A DNA stretch of 64,000 nt, taken from assembly GCA_905221605.1 (NCBI GenBank), contig CAJNDS010002711.1:124001-188000 (forward strand), read 5' to 3'. How positions within the stretch are numbered: the first letter of the stretch is position 1; each line of letters starts with the position of its first letter. The notes beneath the pieces were generated by a model that worked only from the letters and a program-made list of their open reading frames with translations, was not told the origin of the DNA and did no database searches. The position numbers were made by a program, and so were the translations under genes. Of the stretch, positions 49,101-61,100 are shown one piece after another. The DNA is from Symbiodinium natans (taxonomy: Eukaryota > Sar > Dinophyceae > Suessiales > Symbiodiniaceae).

Positions 49101-52100
49101 TTAGGGTTTAGGGTTTTAGGGTTGTAGGGTTGTAGGGTTGTAGGGTTTTAGGGTTTTAGGGTTTTAGGGTTTTAGGGTTTTAGGGTTTTAGGGTTTTAGG
49201 GTTTTAGGGTTTTAGGGTTTTAGGGTTTTAGGGTTTTAGGGTTTTAGGGTTTTAGGGTTTTAGGGTTTTAGGGTTTTAGGGTTTAGGGTTAGGGTTTAGG
49301 GTAGGGGTTTAGGGTTTAGGGTTTAGGGTTTAGGGTTAGGGTTTAGGTTTAGGGTTTAGGGTTTAGGGTTTAGGGTTTGGGTTAGGGGTTGGGGTTTGGG
49401 GTTTGGGGTTTGGGGTTTGGGGTTGGGGGGTTTGGTGGGGGTTGGGGTTAGGGTTTAGGGTTTAGGGTTTGGGGGTTTAGGGTTTAGGGTTTAGGGTTTA
49501 GGGTTTAGGGTTTAGGTTGAGGGTTTAGGGTTTAGGGTTTAGGGTTTAGGGTTTAGGGTTTAGGGTTTAGGGTTTAGGGTTTAGGGTTTAGGGTTTAGGG
49601 TTTAGGGTTTAGGGGAACCCGAAACTTGGGGTCATATACCCTACACTATGTTTTTGATATTAAGGCGTATGAACCATAAACCCTTTTCGGTTCATTTCGT
49701 CCCCAAGGAAATGCCCATGCGCCAGTCTTAGGGGTGCCGGGTTGCCACCCGCCAAGAAGGGTTCAGGATGCAGGGTTCAGGGCTTAGCGTCTACCTATAT
49801 AGAATGCATATGTACCTGGGCCTGAAGGGATCTTTGACACAGCAGCCTCGGTGGCCGTGGTCAAATATATAACTGCATAATATATGTATATATATATATG
49901 TATATATAATATACATGCATACACATACAGAAAAAAAGCATATGCATACATACATACATGCATGCATGCATGCATGCATTACGTGGGCACATGGTAGCTA
50001 GCGGGCTTCTGATGTTTTGCAGGGGAGGTGCTAAGGTAAGGCCCTTAGGGTTTGATGGGTTTATGGCTTGTAAGGGGGGAGGGCTCTGGACCATTTTGTT
50101 TAAGTTCAAGGGTTTAACAGTCTCCAGCAGGCAGAACCCCAAAACCACCCAACGGTGATGGAATAATGGGTTTGGGGAAGGAATGTATGTTGGGCCGAGG
50201 CGGGTGCTCGATGGGCTGGGGTAGGTAGCCATCTTGCACCAAAACAAACCTAAAACATCAAAACCCCAAAGCCCCCCCCCAAAGTCCCCAAAGCCCCCCA
50301 AAACCCTAAAACATCAAAACCCCAAAGCCCCCAAAACCCCAACTCCAAACCCCAAAACCCCCAAAATCCCCAAAACCCCCAAAACCCCCAAACCCCCAAA
50401 ACCCCCAACCCCCCAAACCCCCAAACCCACACCCCAGGGCCTGGGCCGACTCGTTGTTGAAAGAGCCCGGGGGGCAGGTTGTGCAGGCGACCGCTGCGGC
50501 TTCCCTCTTGCGAAGCCCTGGGAAGCCTGGGCTTCTCTTTTGTGGGGGGGGGGGGGGGGGGGGGTTGGGGTTTAGGGTTTAGGGTTAGGGGTTGAGGGTT
50601 TAGGGTCTTGGGGGTTTGGGGGTTTTGGAGCTTTGGGTGTTTTTTGGGAGGTTTGGGGTTCTGGGGGGGGGGTTGAAGGGGGCACTTCCCTTCAGAACAA
50701 TGATAAGTATGCGTCATGAAGATGCCCGTGTCTTTTTCTGACAAGCGGACATGGTAAGAGATCGCCGAGACCAATCCTTGAGTGCAAGGCTCGGATGTTC
50801 TCGGGGGGGAAAAGACCCCGACTGAGAGGTCGGATGGCCTACAAAGCGGGGAACATCTGAGAACTTGAGCCCATCTACGAATTCCCTGCAGGACCCCCAT
50901 CAGGCCCTGCAATAGAACAACTTATGCGTGTGCATATATATATATATATGTATGTCCATATGTGCATATCTATATATATATATAATATCTATCCTTTGTA
51001 GAACAAAAACGGAGTTCCTACCGAGACGATCGCAACACAAAGCCAGCTACTTGAAACAGTGCTCTCAAGTACTCTCCCTGCCTGCTAGCCTCCTTGGAAT
51101 CCCTAGACTCTAGAAACCCTATAAACCCTATAAAACCCTATAAACCCCACAAAAAAAACCTAGAAACCCTATAAACCCTAAAAACCTGTAAACCCTAGAA
51201 ACCCTGAAACCTCAGACTCTAGAGACGCCGTATCCCAAGATGCACCCGAAGAGCACGCGCGACACGATGTGCCATTCACCACTTCGTAGCCCGGATCGCA
51301 ATGGAGGCACCTGGGCCGTACAAATCCATTCACTGGAGGCATGGTGCGGACCCCCTTGGGTTTAGGGCTTTAGGGTTTTAGGGTTTTTGGGTTTAGGGTT
51401 TAGGGAGGCTCTCACGCAACATGCTCTCAACATAAAAAACATCGGCTTAGCAGAATCGGCTTGCTTTTAGTACGGTTCTTGCCGCTGTTTGCAGCAATTT
51501 CCGCACAGGGTCCATGACAACCCCCTTTATTTTGTGGCCGCGCCAGTTGCGCTGCTGCATCTGAAACCTTACTTCTGCTCAAGCACCTGGATTGCCCAGG
51601 TAGTTCTGCATAACGCCCCGGCTCGCATGCTCTGCAGGATGTGGGCGTATCCTGAGCTCGTTGCGCGCGATGGTTGCCTGTAAAACCTTGCTTGGCACAC
51701 AGAGGGGTGTGCTGCCTACAGGATCTTGCGGGACCAGGCTGTAAGCCCGAGACCAGGAACTTGTACATGCCCACCGTGCAAGGCGTGCATGTGTAGTTGA
51801 CCTGTCATTGCGGGAGTCGCAGCGGCGCGATGAAGCTGCTACGAACATTCTTGTTGCTTTGTTGCGTGCCCTGACCTCCAACAGGAAGAAGTGGTTTTGG
51901 GGCCGAGGGTGAGGTGTAGAGGCGTAGACTAAGCACTAGCCCCTTAAGACCCAAATTCCGCATGACCGTTTCGGACTTAACGCGGACCTTGCTGTTTCCG
52001 AAGGCGTTGATGAAGGGGAGGCTGGTGAGCTCCGTTCCGATTGGGCAGGTGGCGGGGGCCACGGAGACGTAGTCGGCCTCTGGATTCCCTCGCTCCTGGC

Positions 52101-55100
52101 AAGGGAGGGAGAGAAGAGCTGCAATTGCGGAACTCCCCAGGCTAGGCAGGGGTACGCGTTTCAATAATCCAAAATTTACTGGAATCCCCTGAAAGGGGAC
52201 CCCAAAAGAGTACCCCTATTTTCGCAAATCCCCAAAATGTTGGGTCCATAAGGTTGGAAGCACACCGAAGCAATTTCATGCGGTCCTCAATACGGATTTT
52301 CATCTTGGCCAACAACGCGATGTTCAGAGGAACATAACCCACCTGCGGAACACGGTTCTCGCGTGCCCTGAGGCTCTCAGAACTCTCAACTTTTGGGCAT
52401 TTGGACCCAGAACCAGAACGTATACTGAATTTGGAACCCTAGTAAAGAAATGGCTGTTTCTTAGGAATATAGTACCCAAAAAAATATTATTTCCAAGTAC
52501 CCCTAAGCCATTGCCATGCTGGAGAAGGTTTGGAGGGGACAGGCTAGGTGGCTAAACTTTAACGCGAAGACCCACCAACACCCCGCGAAACCAGTAGGTG
52601 ACCCCACCTCGTGTATCACTGCCGAACCGAAAACACACAAATGCAGCTGGGGGTACTGCAAATTAAAGCTCTTTCGGCCCCCTTTCACCCTACACCCTAC
52701 CTTTCACAGGTTCACCACCGTCAGTGCCTGGGACACCAGCGCCCGACCTGCTGTGCTGAACCCGTAGCCTGGGAACAGTTTCAAGGAGTAACCCATGTTC
52801 TTCTTGTACCCAAACAACAGGGCGGCGGGCTGAGTTCTGGCACTGTCTGCCTTAGGCGTGCATGGCCTTCGGCTTGTGTACATACATCCTGAACCCTCGA
52901 ACTTTTGATGTTTAGTGGTTGCTGATTCATTTCTCGGTTCCTGGAGACGACTCCCCGCTTGTTGAAAAAAAAGGTTTGCGGATGCAGGTAATCATATGGT
53001 TTATGGTTTATGGTTACCAGAGGAAAACTTGAAGCACACTCAGAACCCACCAAGGAAACTGAAGAACCGCAGCCCTGATCCATACAGCTGCGAGGCTGAG
53101 GAATGGATAGACGCGGTCCCAGGCCTTGACCGGTTTAGGGTTTGCTTCGAGCTTAAGGCTTAGGGTTTAGGTCGAGTAGGCTGGGAGGCTCTGATGCGTT
53201 GCGTCATCTCATGTGCTGCGGCATATGGGGGGTACCCCCATGTCTCGAGGGCAATCATGTCGAAAAGCCACGACTGACGAGTTTACATTACTGACGGAGG
53301 CTTACTGGAGACGTGCCTCACCGTCCTTGGACAGTGAGACTGACAAGACGCACGTTTGCAACTCCCAATCCTCAGCCCGGCACCTCATTGTCCACATTCA
53401 TGTAGAGCTGGCGCGTGTAGACACTGTAAGATCCGTCCTTCCCAAGCTCAGTTTGTGCTTTACAGGGGCTTCCTTTGTGTCTTCCTACCTGCGCGGAGGT
53501 TGCTGGTGTTCCGGCCACTTTCTTACCACGAACAACACGAGGACCCCCTCGCGAAGAATTGCGTGCGTCAGCAGATCAGTTGAACTCGAAAAAACTGCCA
53601 AGCGTCCATGATCGTATAAGTGGACGGCATCACCTTGACATCTCGTGTGTCCTGAAGGCATATAGGGGTAGTTCTCTAAACTAGGGGCCCTTTTTGGGGA
53701 TCCCTTTCTAAAGGGTGCCACCTTGTCATGGGCACCCAAAAGGGTGAGCCCAATTTAAGAAACTACCCATATGGGTGGTTGTCAGAATTTTGGTTCCGTT
53801 TTGGATCCCTATTGGTAAATTGTAACGCAGGCTTTTAGGGGTTCATCAGTGGCCCCCTAGGTCAACGCACGGCACTTTCAGCCACCTGGAATCACGAGGG
53901 ACCCCGTTGAGCTTTCACAGATTAGGGTACCAGAGCCTTTTGTCTGATTGTTGGTGGTATTATGGTAACGCGACTTTCTGCTGATGTGGGCAAACGCGAG
54001 ACCCTCAAGTTGAAGACTTCCTTGGAGAGCGTGGGAGGTTTAGGGTTTAGGGTTTAGGGTTAGCTGCATCAGGAAATGCACAGGGTCGGACACAAGATGG
54101 CCGGGATCAGAAACTGCCATCGCCGTGATCCGCAAAGGGCCAAGACGCCAAAATCTCAGAAAACGGGGCGAGGATCCGAAATCCTTTTTGCAGCCAGTTA
54201 GGAAACCACGAAAACCCAGGGGGGCCAAACCCTGCAAAATCACCCCCCGAAACTGGCTGGTTCTTAGTAGGGAATGAGGGAATTAGGGTCCCGTATATAC
54301 CCTTTAAGGGATTATGTAGGGCACTCATTCCCTGATTCCCTACTAAGAACCAGCCGGTAAAGTCTGCACCAAAGCCTACACCCATTGGCCCATCTCATGT
54401 GGCATTGGTTGGTTCTGGTGCGAATGACTTGGGAGGCACTACGAGGCACGCCGCGAATGCCACTTAAAGGCTTCTCGTACATCTTCAACCATGTGCTTGT
54501 AGCCACCATTTCGCACCTTTCCTTTATTTTGGAGGCTTCTTGCCAGGGGAAAGCGGTGATTGTGCCGAGATCGTGAAGACCCTTGAGGTCCCGCTTGGCG
54601 TGGAGGAGGCCAGATGGAAGGAGGGGCTCGCCCATCCCGAATATTCAGTCCTCCCCCCAAGTGGACAATCAGCTCCCTCCATCGAATCATGTGCCATGCG
54701 GAATCGTTAAAAACAGGACAAAAGTAACCGGAATCGTCATATTAAACCCTTTGAAACCCGGAACCCTACATCCCTAATTTTAGTAAACCCAAAAAAAACC
54801 TTAAATCTTACTGAGCCCTCGGGGGGGAGAGTGGGTGGGCAGGGGGGTGGGGGGGTGGGGGGGTGGGGGGGAGGAGGAGGGGAGGGGTTGGGAAGGCTGC
54901 AACCTCGCTGCTCCGAACAGAACGCGGCCACAGCACTCCCGATTGCGACCCCCTCTCCCCGCCAAGGCTTGGCTCTGCTTACCTGAACACCTCTCGAACA
55001 CCCCCCGAACACTCCACGATGTCCCGCCGCCGACCTCTGGGCCTGGGGGTTCACAAAGCTATTCCGGGTACATACCGAGGATGGTTCTGGGTCTTCGCAC

Positions 55101-58100
55101 CCAAAACAAATCTTAAGCATAACAAGGCTTAACAAGGGCTTTGCAACTTAAACCCTATAGGCCCTATAGTAAATCCTAGAAAAAACCCCATAAGGTTGAC
55201 GTTGTAGCGCTCCTTGATGCCCATCTTCGTGTCACTGGCCACTCCTGGGGTGGACTGGTTTAGGGTTTAGGGTTTAGGGGGTTCCGAAAATCGGGGTACC
55301 TGTTTGTATGAGCCATAAACCCTTATTAAGGGACTATGAGCCATACACCCTTTTAGGGTTCATTTGGCCCCCAAGGAAGGGGCTTAGGCTATCGGTTTAG
55401 GGTTTATAGACCCTAGAGCCCCAACTGCTTCCAGCCGCCCCTGTTCTCTCACAGTTTATGGCTGGGGTTTTGGGCTAGGGTTTAGGGTTTAGGGCCTATA
55501 AGGCTTGTTGGGACTTAGGGTTTCTGCAAGCACTCTCTGCAACAGCAGGCCCCACATTTGGGTTTGGGTTTTTGGGGTTTTTCGGGCTTATGGAGTTTAC
55601 ATGCCTCAAGGTACCTCACCAAACACCCTGCCTTCTTGCATTATTGACCTTTTGATTGCCTTGCGTTGCACGGTATGGAGGGTTGCAACAAGTGGGCGAG
55701 AATTTGCCGTGGCGAGCAGCATTGTGGTTTCGATAAGCTATAGCATACAGTTCTTATTTGGGGCGCAGGAAGCAAGGCCGCCTTACAACCCAGGAGTGCC
55801 CGGGGCATTTGAAATACAAAATGTTCGCCAATCTGCCAAGCAAGAATCGGACAACAAAGCGCGCTACTGCCAAGGCCTGCTTCATCCCCGGTGCAATGTT
55901 CATGGTCCAAAACACAGAGAGAGAGAGAGAGAGAGGTTCACACACACACACACTCACACGCACCCTAACCCCTAAACCGTAAACCAATCTGTCTGCATAC
56001 TTGTTGGGTGAACCTTTGGCAATCCCAGCCACGGGCGATGGTCAGCTCATTCTGAAAGCTTGTGTAATAGGCGTATCCCAAGTAGGCGATGCCGCCAGAA
56101 TCCTAAGGCTTCATTCCGCATGAAGGCTGAGGATGCCCCAAAGCCTAAACCCTGAGCCCCCCAAACCCTAAACCCAAAACTGGACAGCGGCACAACCCTA
56201 AACCCTAAACCGCAAGGCTGACATCATCTCGCCTAGCCTAACCGAACAAAAAGCAGGCTCCGGTAAGTAACCGCGGACAGGGCGGCAGCTGTCAACCACT
56301 CGATGAGCTCGACATCAGACTCAGAGGACCTTGGAGTCTAAACCCAAGAGAAACCGAGGTTTAGGGCTTAGGGTTTAGGGAAAAGGGTGCCCTTTTTGCG
56401 TTCTAAGAAATTCGAAGGGACCCTAAACCCTAAAAGAAGGGAATAAGGGCTTACTCGGGTCCCGCGTGTTCTTTGCATGCCCAGCTGCACTGCCCAATTT
56501 GCTGCAAGGCGGATGATCTTACAGTGTGCTATCTTGCGTTAGATTATGTTACATATATGTTATGTTGTACTGTATCATGTTAGACTTTCTTATGTTAGGT
56601 TATACGACACATCAGCCCCAGATGCATGTAGCAGTTGGGCGGCCGCATCGTTGCGACGAACTCCTGTGGCAGAAGGTCCCGGCTTCACGGGTTCGCAGCA
56701 TTTAGGGTTTAGGGTTGAGGGCTTGGGGCAGCAAGACGCAGTATTTGATAGGCAGGCTTATTAGAGTCAGCGCCTGTAGATTGACATGTTCCAGTGCCTT
56801 TCTTCTCTCCCAGGGCCGGGGGGTCTGAAGCCGAGGGCAGGATGGGCACGTACCAGGCCGCACTCAACAGACGCCCCTGCTTCTACGGCTTGGGGCTCCC
56901 CTTCAGCACGCTCCTAGCTCCTGTTGCAGCATGAAGATGTCTCTTAGCAAGAACCGCTTCTTGAAACACCAGGGTGCTCACACATGTTTAAAGTGTGAAC
57001 ATTTCATGACACACAAGAACAGCAAATTGCTCGGAGCCTCATTCCAAAGCACGGTCAACCAGCCTCCAGAGTGCCGTTGACCCGCGCGTGTTTCATGGCA
57101 TGCAGGTCATCCAGCGGGCACCACATGAAATACTCAGGGAGAGAGCCTTAGCTCAAGGGCACCAGAACGCCATGCGGATCATGTGCGTGCATACTCGCAA
57201 CTAGCCGCGTTACACTAGAAGAGGGATGGCCGAAAGCATCCATTTGCCGTGCGTTGACTCCATGCACTTGACTCTTTGCATTCGAACTGTATGCACTTGG
57301 ACAAGTGTATGCACTTATATGGTTGCATACTCACTTGTATACTGCACGTGCTATGCAATAGAACTGCATAGCGTCCAAGTGTTGAATGCCATGCACTTGT
57401 GGTGAACTCTATACACTTCATCGGCATTCAATACATCTGAAGTTAACGGACTTGAACTCGACATTTTTGAACTTATTGCACTTGAGCAACTGTATTCATT
57501 TGAACTTATTGCGTTTGAGCAACTGTATGAACTTCACTTGTATGCACCCGACTCGACTGCGCACGTCCAATCCACGCGTGAAAGAAAAGACAAAAACATC
57601 CAACGCGAGGCCATCAGCCATGAGCATCATCGGCAGTCGCTCTGAAGTCCAAGCTCATAGTCCAGAGCGCCTTTCAGGAAGCAAGAACTCAGCATGCACG
57701 CATGTACTATGCACTTCCACTACAGCAAAGACAAAAACATCCAACGCGAGGCCGTCAGCCATGAGCATCATCGGCAGTCGCTCTGAAGTCCAAGCTCATA
57801 GTCCAGAGCGCCTTTCAGGAAGCAAGAACTCAGGACAAGATCCACAACACCGTCCCCAAGTTGTTTGCGAGGATTTCGAAGCCCCACAGTTCCGCGGCCA
57901 CGTTATTTGCGAAACCCTCGAAGCCCCAGAATTCCGCGCCCACGTTATTTGCTAGGTTTTCAAAGCCCCAGAATTCCGCGCCCATGTTATTTGCGAGGTT
58001 TTCAAAGCCCCAGAGTTCCGCGCCCACGTTATTTGCGAGTCGGGGACCATGGTATTTGCGATGGTTTTGGAAACAGCGAATTCGGGGACCATGGTATTTG

Positions 58101-61100
58101 CGATGCTTTTGGAACCAGCGAATTCGGGGACCGTGGTATTTGCGATGGTTTTGGAAACAGCGAATTCGGGGACCATGGTATTTGCGATGCTTTTGGAAAC
58201 AGCGAATTCGGGGACCATGGTATTTGCGATGCTTTTGAAAACAGCGACTTCGAAAACACCGTCCCCAGTTGTTTGCGAGGATCTCGAAGCTCCACAATTC
58301 CGCGCCCACGTTATTTGCGAGGATTTCGAAGCCCCACAGTTCCGTGTTTGCGAGGATATCGAAGCTCCACAATTCCGCGCCCACGTTATTTGCGAGGATT
58401 TCGAAGCCCCACAGTTCCGCGCCCACGTTATTTGCAAGGGTTTCGAAGCCCCAGAATTCCGCGCCCACGTTATTTGCTAGGTTTGCAAAGCCCCAGAATT
58501 CCGCGCCCACGTTATTTGCGAGGATTTCGAAGCCCCACAGTTCCGTGTTTGCGAGGATTTCGAAGCTCGCTATTTGCGAGGTTTTCGCATGTCCGGAATT
58601 CCGCTTCCATGCTATTTGCGAGGTTTTCGCATGTCCGGAATTCCGCTTCCCTGCTATTTGCGAGGTTTTCAAGCATGTCCGGCATTCCGCTTCCCTGCTA
58701 TTTGCGAGGTTTTCAAGCATGTCCGGCATTCCGCTTCCATGCTATTTGCGAGGTTTTCAAGCATGTCCGGAATTCCGCTTCCATGCTATTTGCGAGGTTT
58801 TCAAGCGTGTCCGGAATTCCGCTTCCATGCTATTTGCGAGGTTTTCAAGCATGTCCGGAATTCCGCTTCCATGCTATTTGCGAGGTTTTCGCATGTCCGG
58901 AATTCCGCTTCCATGCTATTTGCGGTGTTTTCAAGCGCCCAGTTGTCCGTTACCATGCTATTTGCGGTGCTTTCAAGCGCCACATGTCGGTGACCATGCT
59001 CTTTGCGGTGTTTTCGAGCGCCCATATGTCCGTTACCATGCTATTTGCGGTGTTTTCATGCGCCCAGATGTCCGTTACCATGCTATTTGCGGTGTTTTCA
59101 AGCGCCCAGATGTCCGTTACCATGCTATTTGCGGTGTTTTCATGCGCCCAGATGTCCGTTACCATGCTATTTGCGCCCACGTTATTTGCGAGGGTTTCGA
59201 AGCCCCAGAATTCCGCGCCCACGTTATTTGCTAGGTTTTCAAAGCTCCAGAATTCCGCGCCCATGTTATTTGCGAAGTTTTCAAAGCCCCAGAGTTCCGC
59301 GCCCACGTTATTTGCGAGTTCCGTGCCCATGTTAGCACGTCCGGAATTCCGCTTCCATGCTATTTGCGAGGTTTTCAAGCATGTCCGGAATTCCGCTTCC
59401 ATGCTATTTGCGAGGTTTTCGCATGTCCGGAATTCCGCTTCCATGCTATTTGCGGTGTTTTCAAGCGCCCAGTTGTCCGTTACCATGCTATTTGCGGTGC
59501 TTTCAAGCGTCCGTTACCATGCTCTTTGCGGTGTTTTCGAGCGCCCAGATGTCCGTTACCATGCTATTTGCGGTGTTTTCATGCGCCCAGATGTCCGTTA
59601 CCATGCTATTTGCGGTGTTTTCAAGCGCCCAGATGTCCGTTACCAAGCTAATTGCGGTGTTTTCATGCGCCCAGATGTCCGTTACCATGCTATTTGCGGT
59701 GTTTTCAGACGCCCAGGGTGTCCGCGGCGTGCTACGTCTGTACTACAAACAGTCGACTTTCCAGCCACGGAAGCTCCGCGTGTCCGCGGCGTACTCGGCG
59801 TACTACGTTTGTGCTACAAAAGTCGACTTTCCAGCCACGGAAGCTCCGCGTGTCCGTGGCGTACTACATTTGTACTACAAAAGTCGACTTTCCAGCCACG
59901 GAAGCTCCGGGCGTCCCCTGCGTACTACGTTTGTACTACAAAACTCGATTTTCCAGCCACGGAAGTCCCCGGCGTACTACGTCTGTACTACACAGTCGAA
60001 AAACAAACGCAAAAAACGCAAAAACACTACGGTTTTAGCACCGCGACCACGCGAAAACCCGCAGAGGGGTTACGTTTGCATGTCAAGAAACGCAAAAACA
60101 CGAGGGTTTCGGCACCGCGCCAACGCCGAAAGCCGCAGAGGGGTTACGTTTGTATGTCAAAAAACGCAAAAACACCACGGTTTTGGCACCGTGCCAACGC
60201 CGAAACCCGCAGAGGGTTGTCTGCGGCCACGAAAAAAAGTACCAAAAACGACGGTTTTAGCACCGCGACCCGGCGATCACCCGCAGAGGGTTGTCCGCGG
60301 CCACAAAGAAACGTAAAAAAACGACGGTTTTGGCACCGCGACCACGCCGAAACCCGCAGAGGGTTGTCCGCGCAAATCAAGAAACGTAAAAAAACGACGG
60401 TTTTAGCACCGCGACCACGCCGAAACCCGCAGAGGGTTGCAATCCCGATTGGCGATGTCAACCCAGCCCGCCGCCTTAGAAAGAGTAATTTTAATTTAGA
60501 AATCTAGGACTGGGTACGAAGGTCTAGTAAATTCTACGTAAATCTAGAAATTTGTATTCACTGATTACTAAACTCTATGCAATTCACTCTATGCAATTCA
60601 CTCTATGCACTTCACTCTATGCACTTCACTCTATGCACTTCACTCTATGCACTTCACTCTATGCACTTCACTCTATGCACTTCACTCTATGCACTTCACT
60701 CTATGCACTTCACTCTATGCACTTCACTCTATGCGCTTCACTCTGTGCACTTCACTCTGTGCACTTGCCTCTATGCACTTCACTCTATGCACTTTGCTCT
60801 ATGCGCTTCACTCTATGCACTTCGCTCTATGCACTTCGCTCTATGCACTTCGCTCTATGCACTTCACTCTATGCACTTCACTCTACGCACTTCACTCTAT
60901 GCACTTCACTCTATGCACTTCACTCTATGCACTTCACTCTATGCACTTCACTCTATGCACTTCAGTCTATGTTGTTGTGTCAGGGGGCTCCGCACGGAAG
61001 AACCCTTCGCGATGCTTTCGGGAATAAAAAGCCATATGTACAGGACTGCGAGCACATGTGGTGCATGGCAGTTCGAGCTTCTTGAACACTTCAGGATCCA

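Noticed and set aside
49088-49615. Chromosome end (true telomere)
   Set aside because: Non-telomeric DNA with gene exons continues on both sides, and orientation of such arrays varies across the window.
57830-58729. 299-codon minus-strand open frame with ELWGFE/NVGAEFWG repeats
   Set aside because: Same satellite read on the other strand; both strands are open because the unit lacks stops.
57865-60507. 880-codon plus-strand open frame
   Set aside because: It runs through 42/44-, 60- and 75-bp tandem repeats; the translation is a repeat with frame cycling and no domain.
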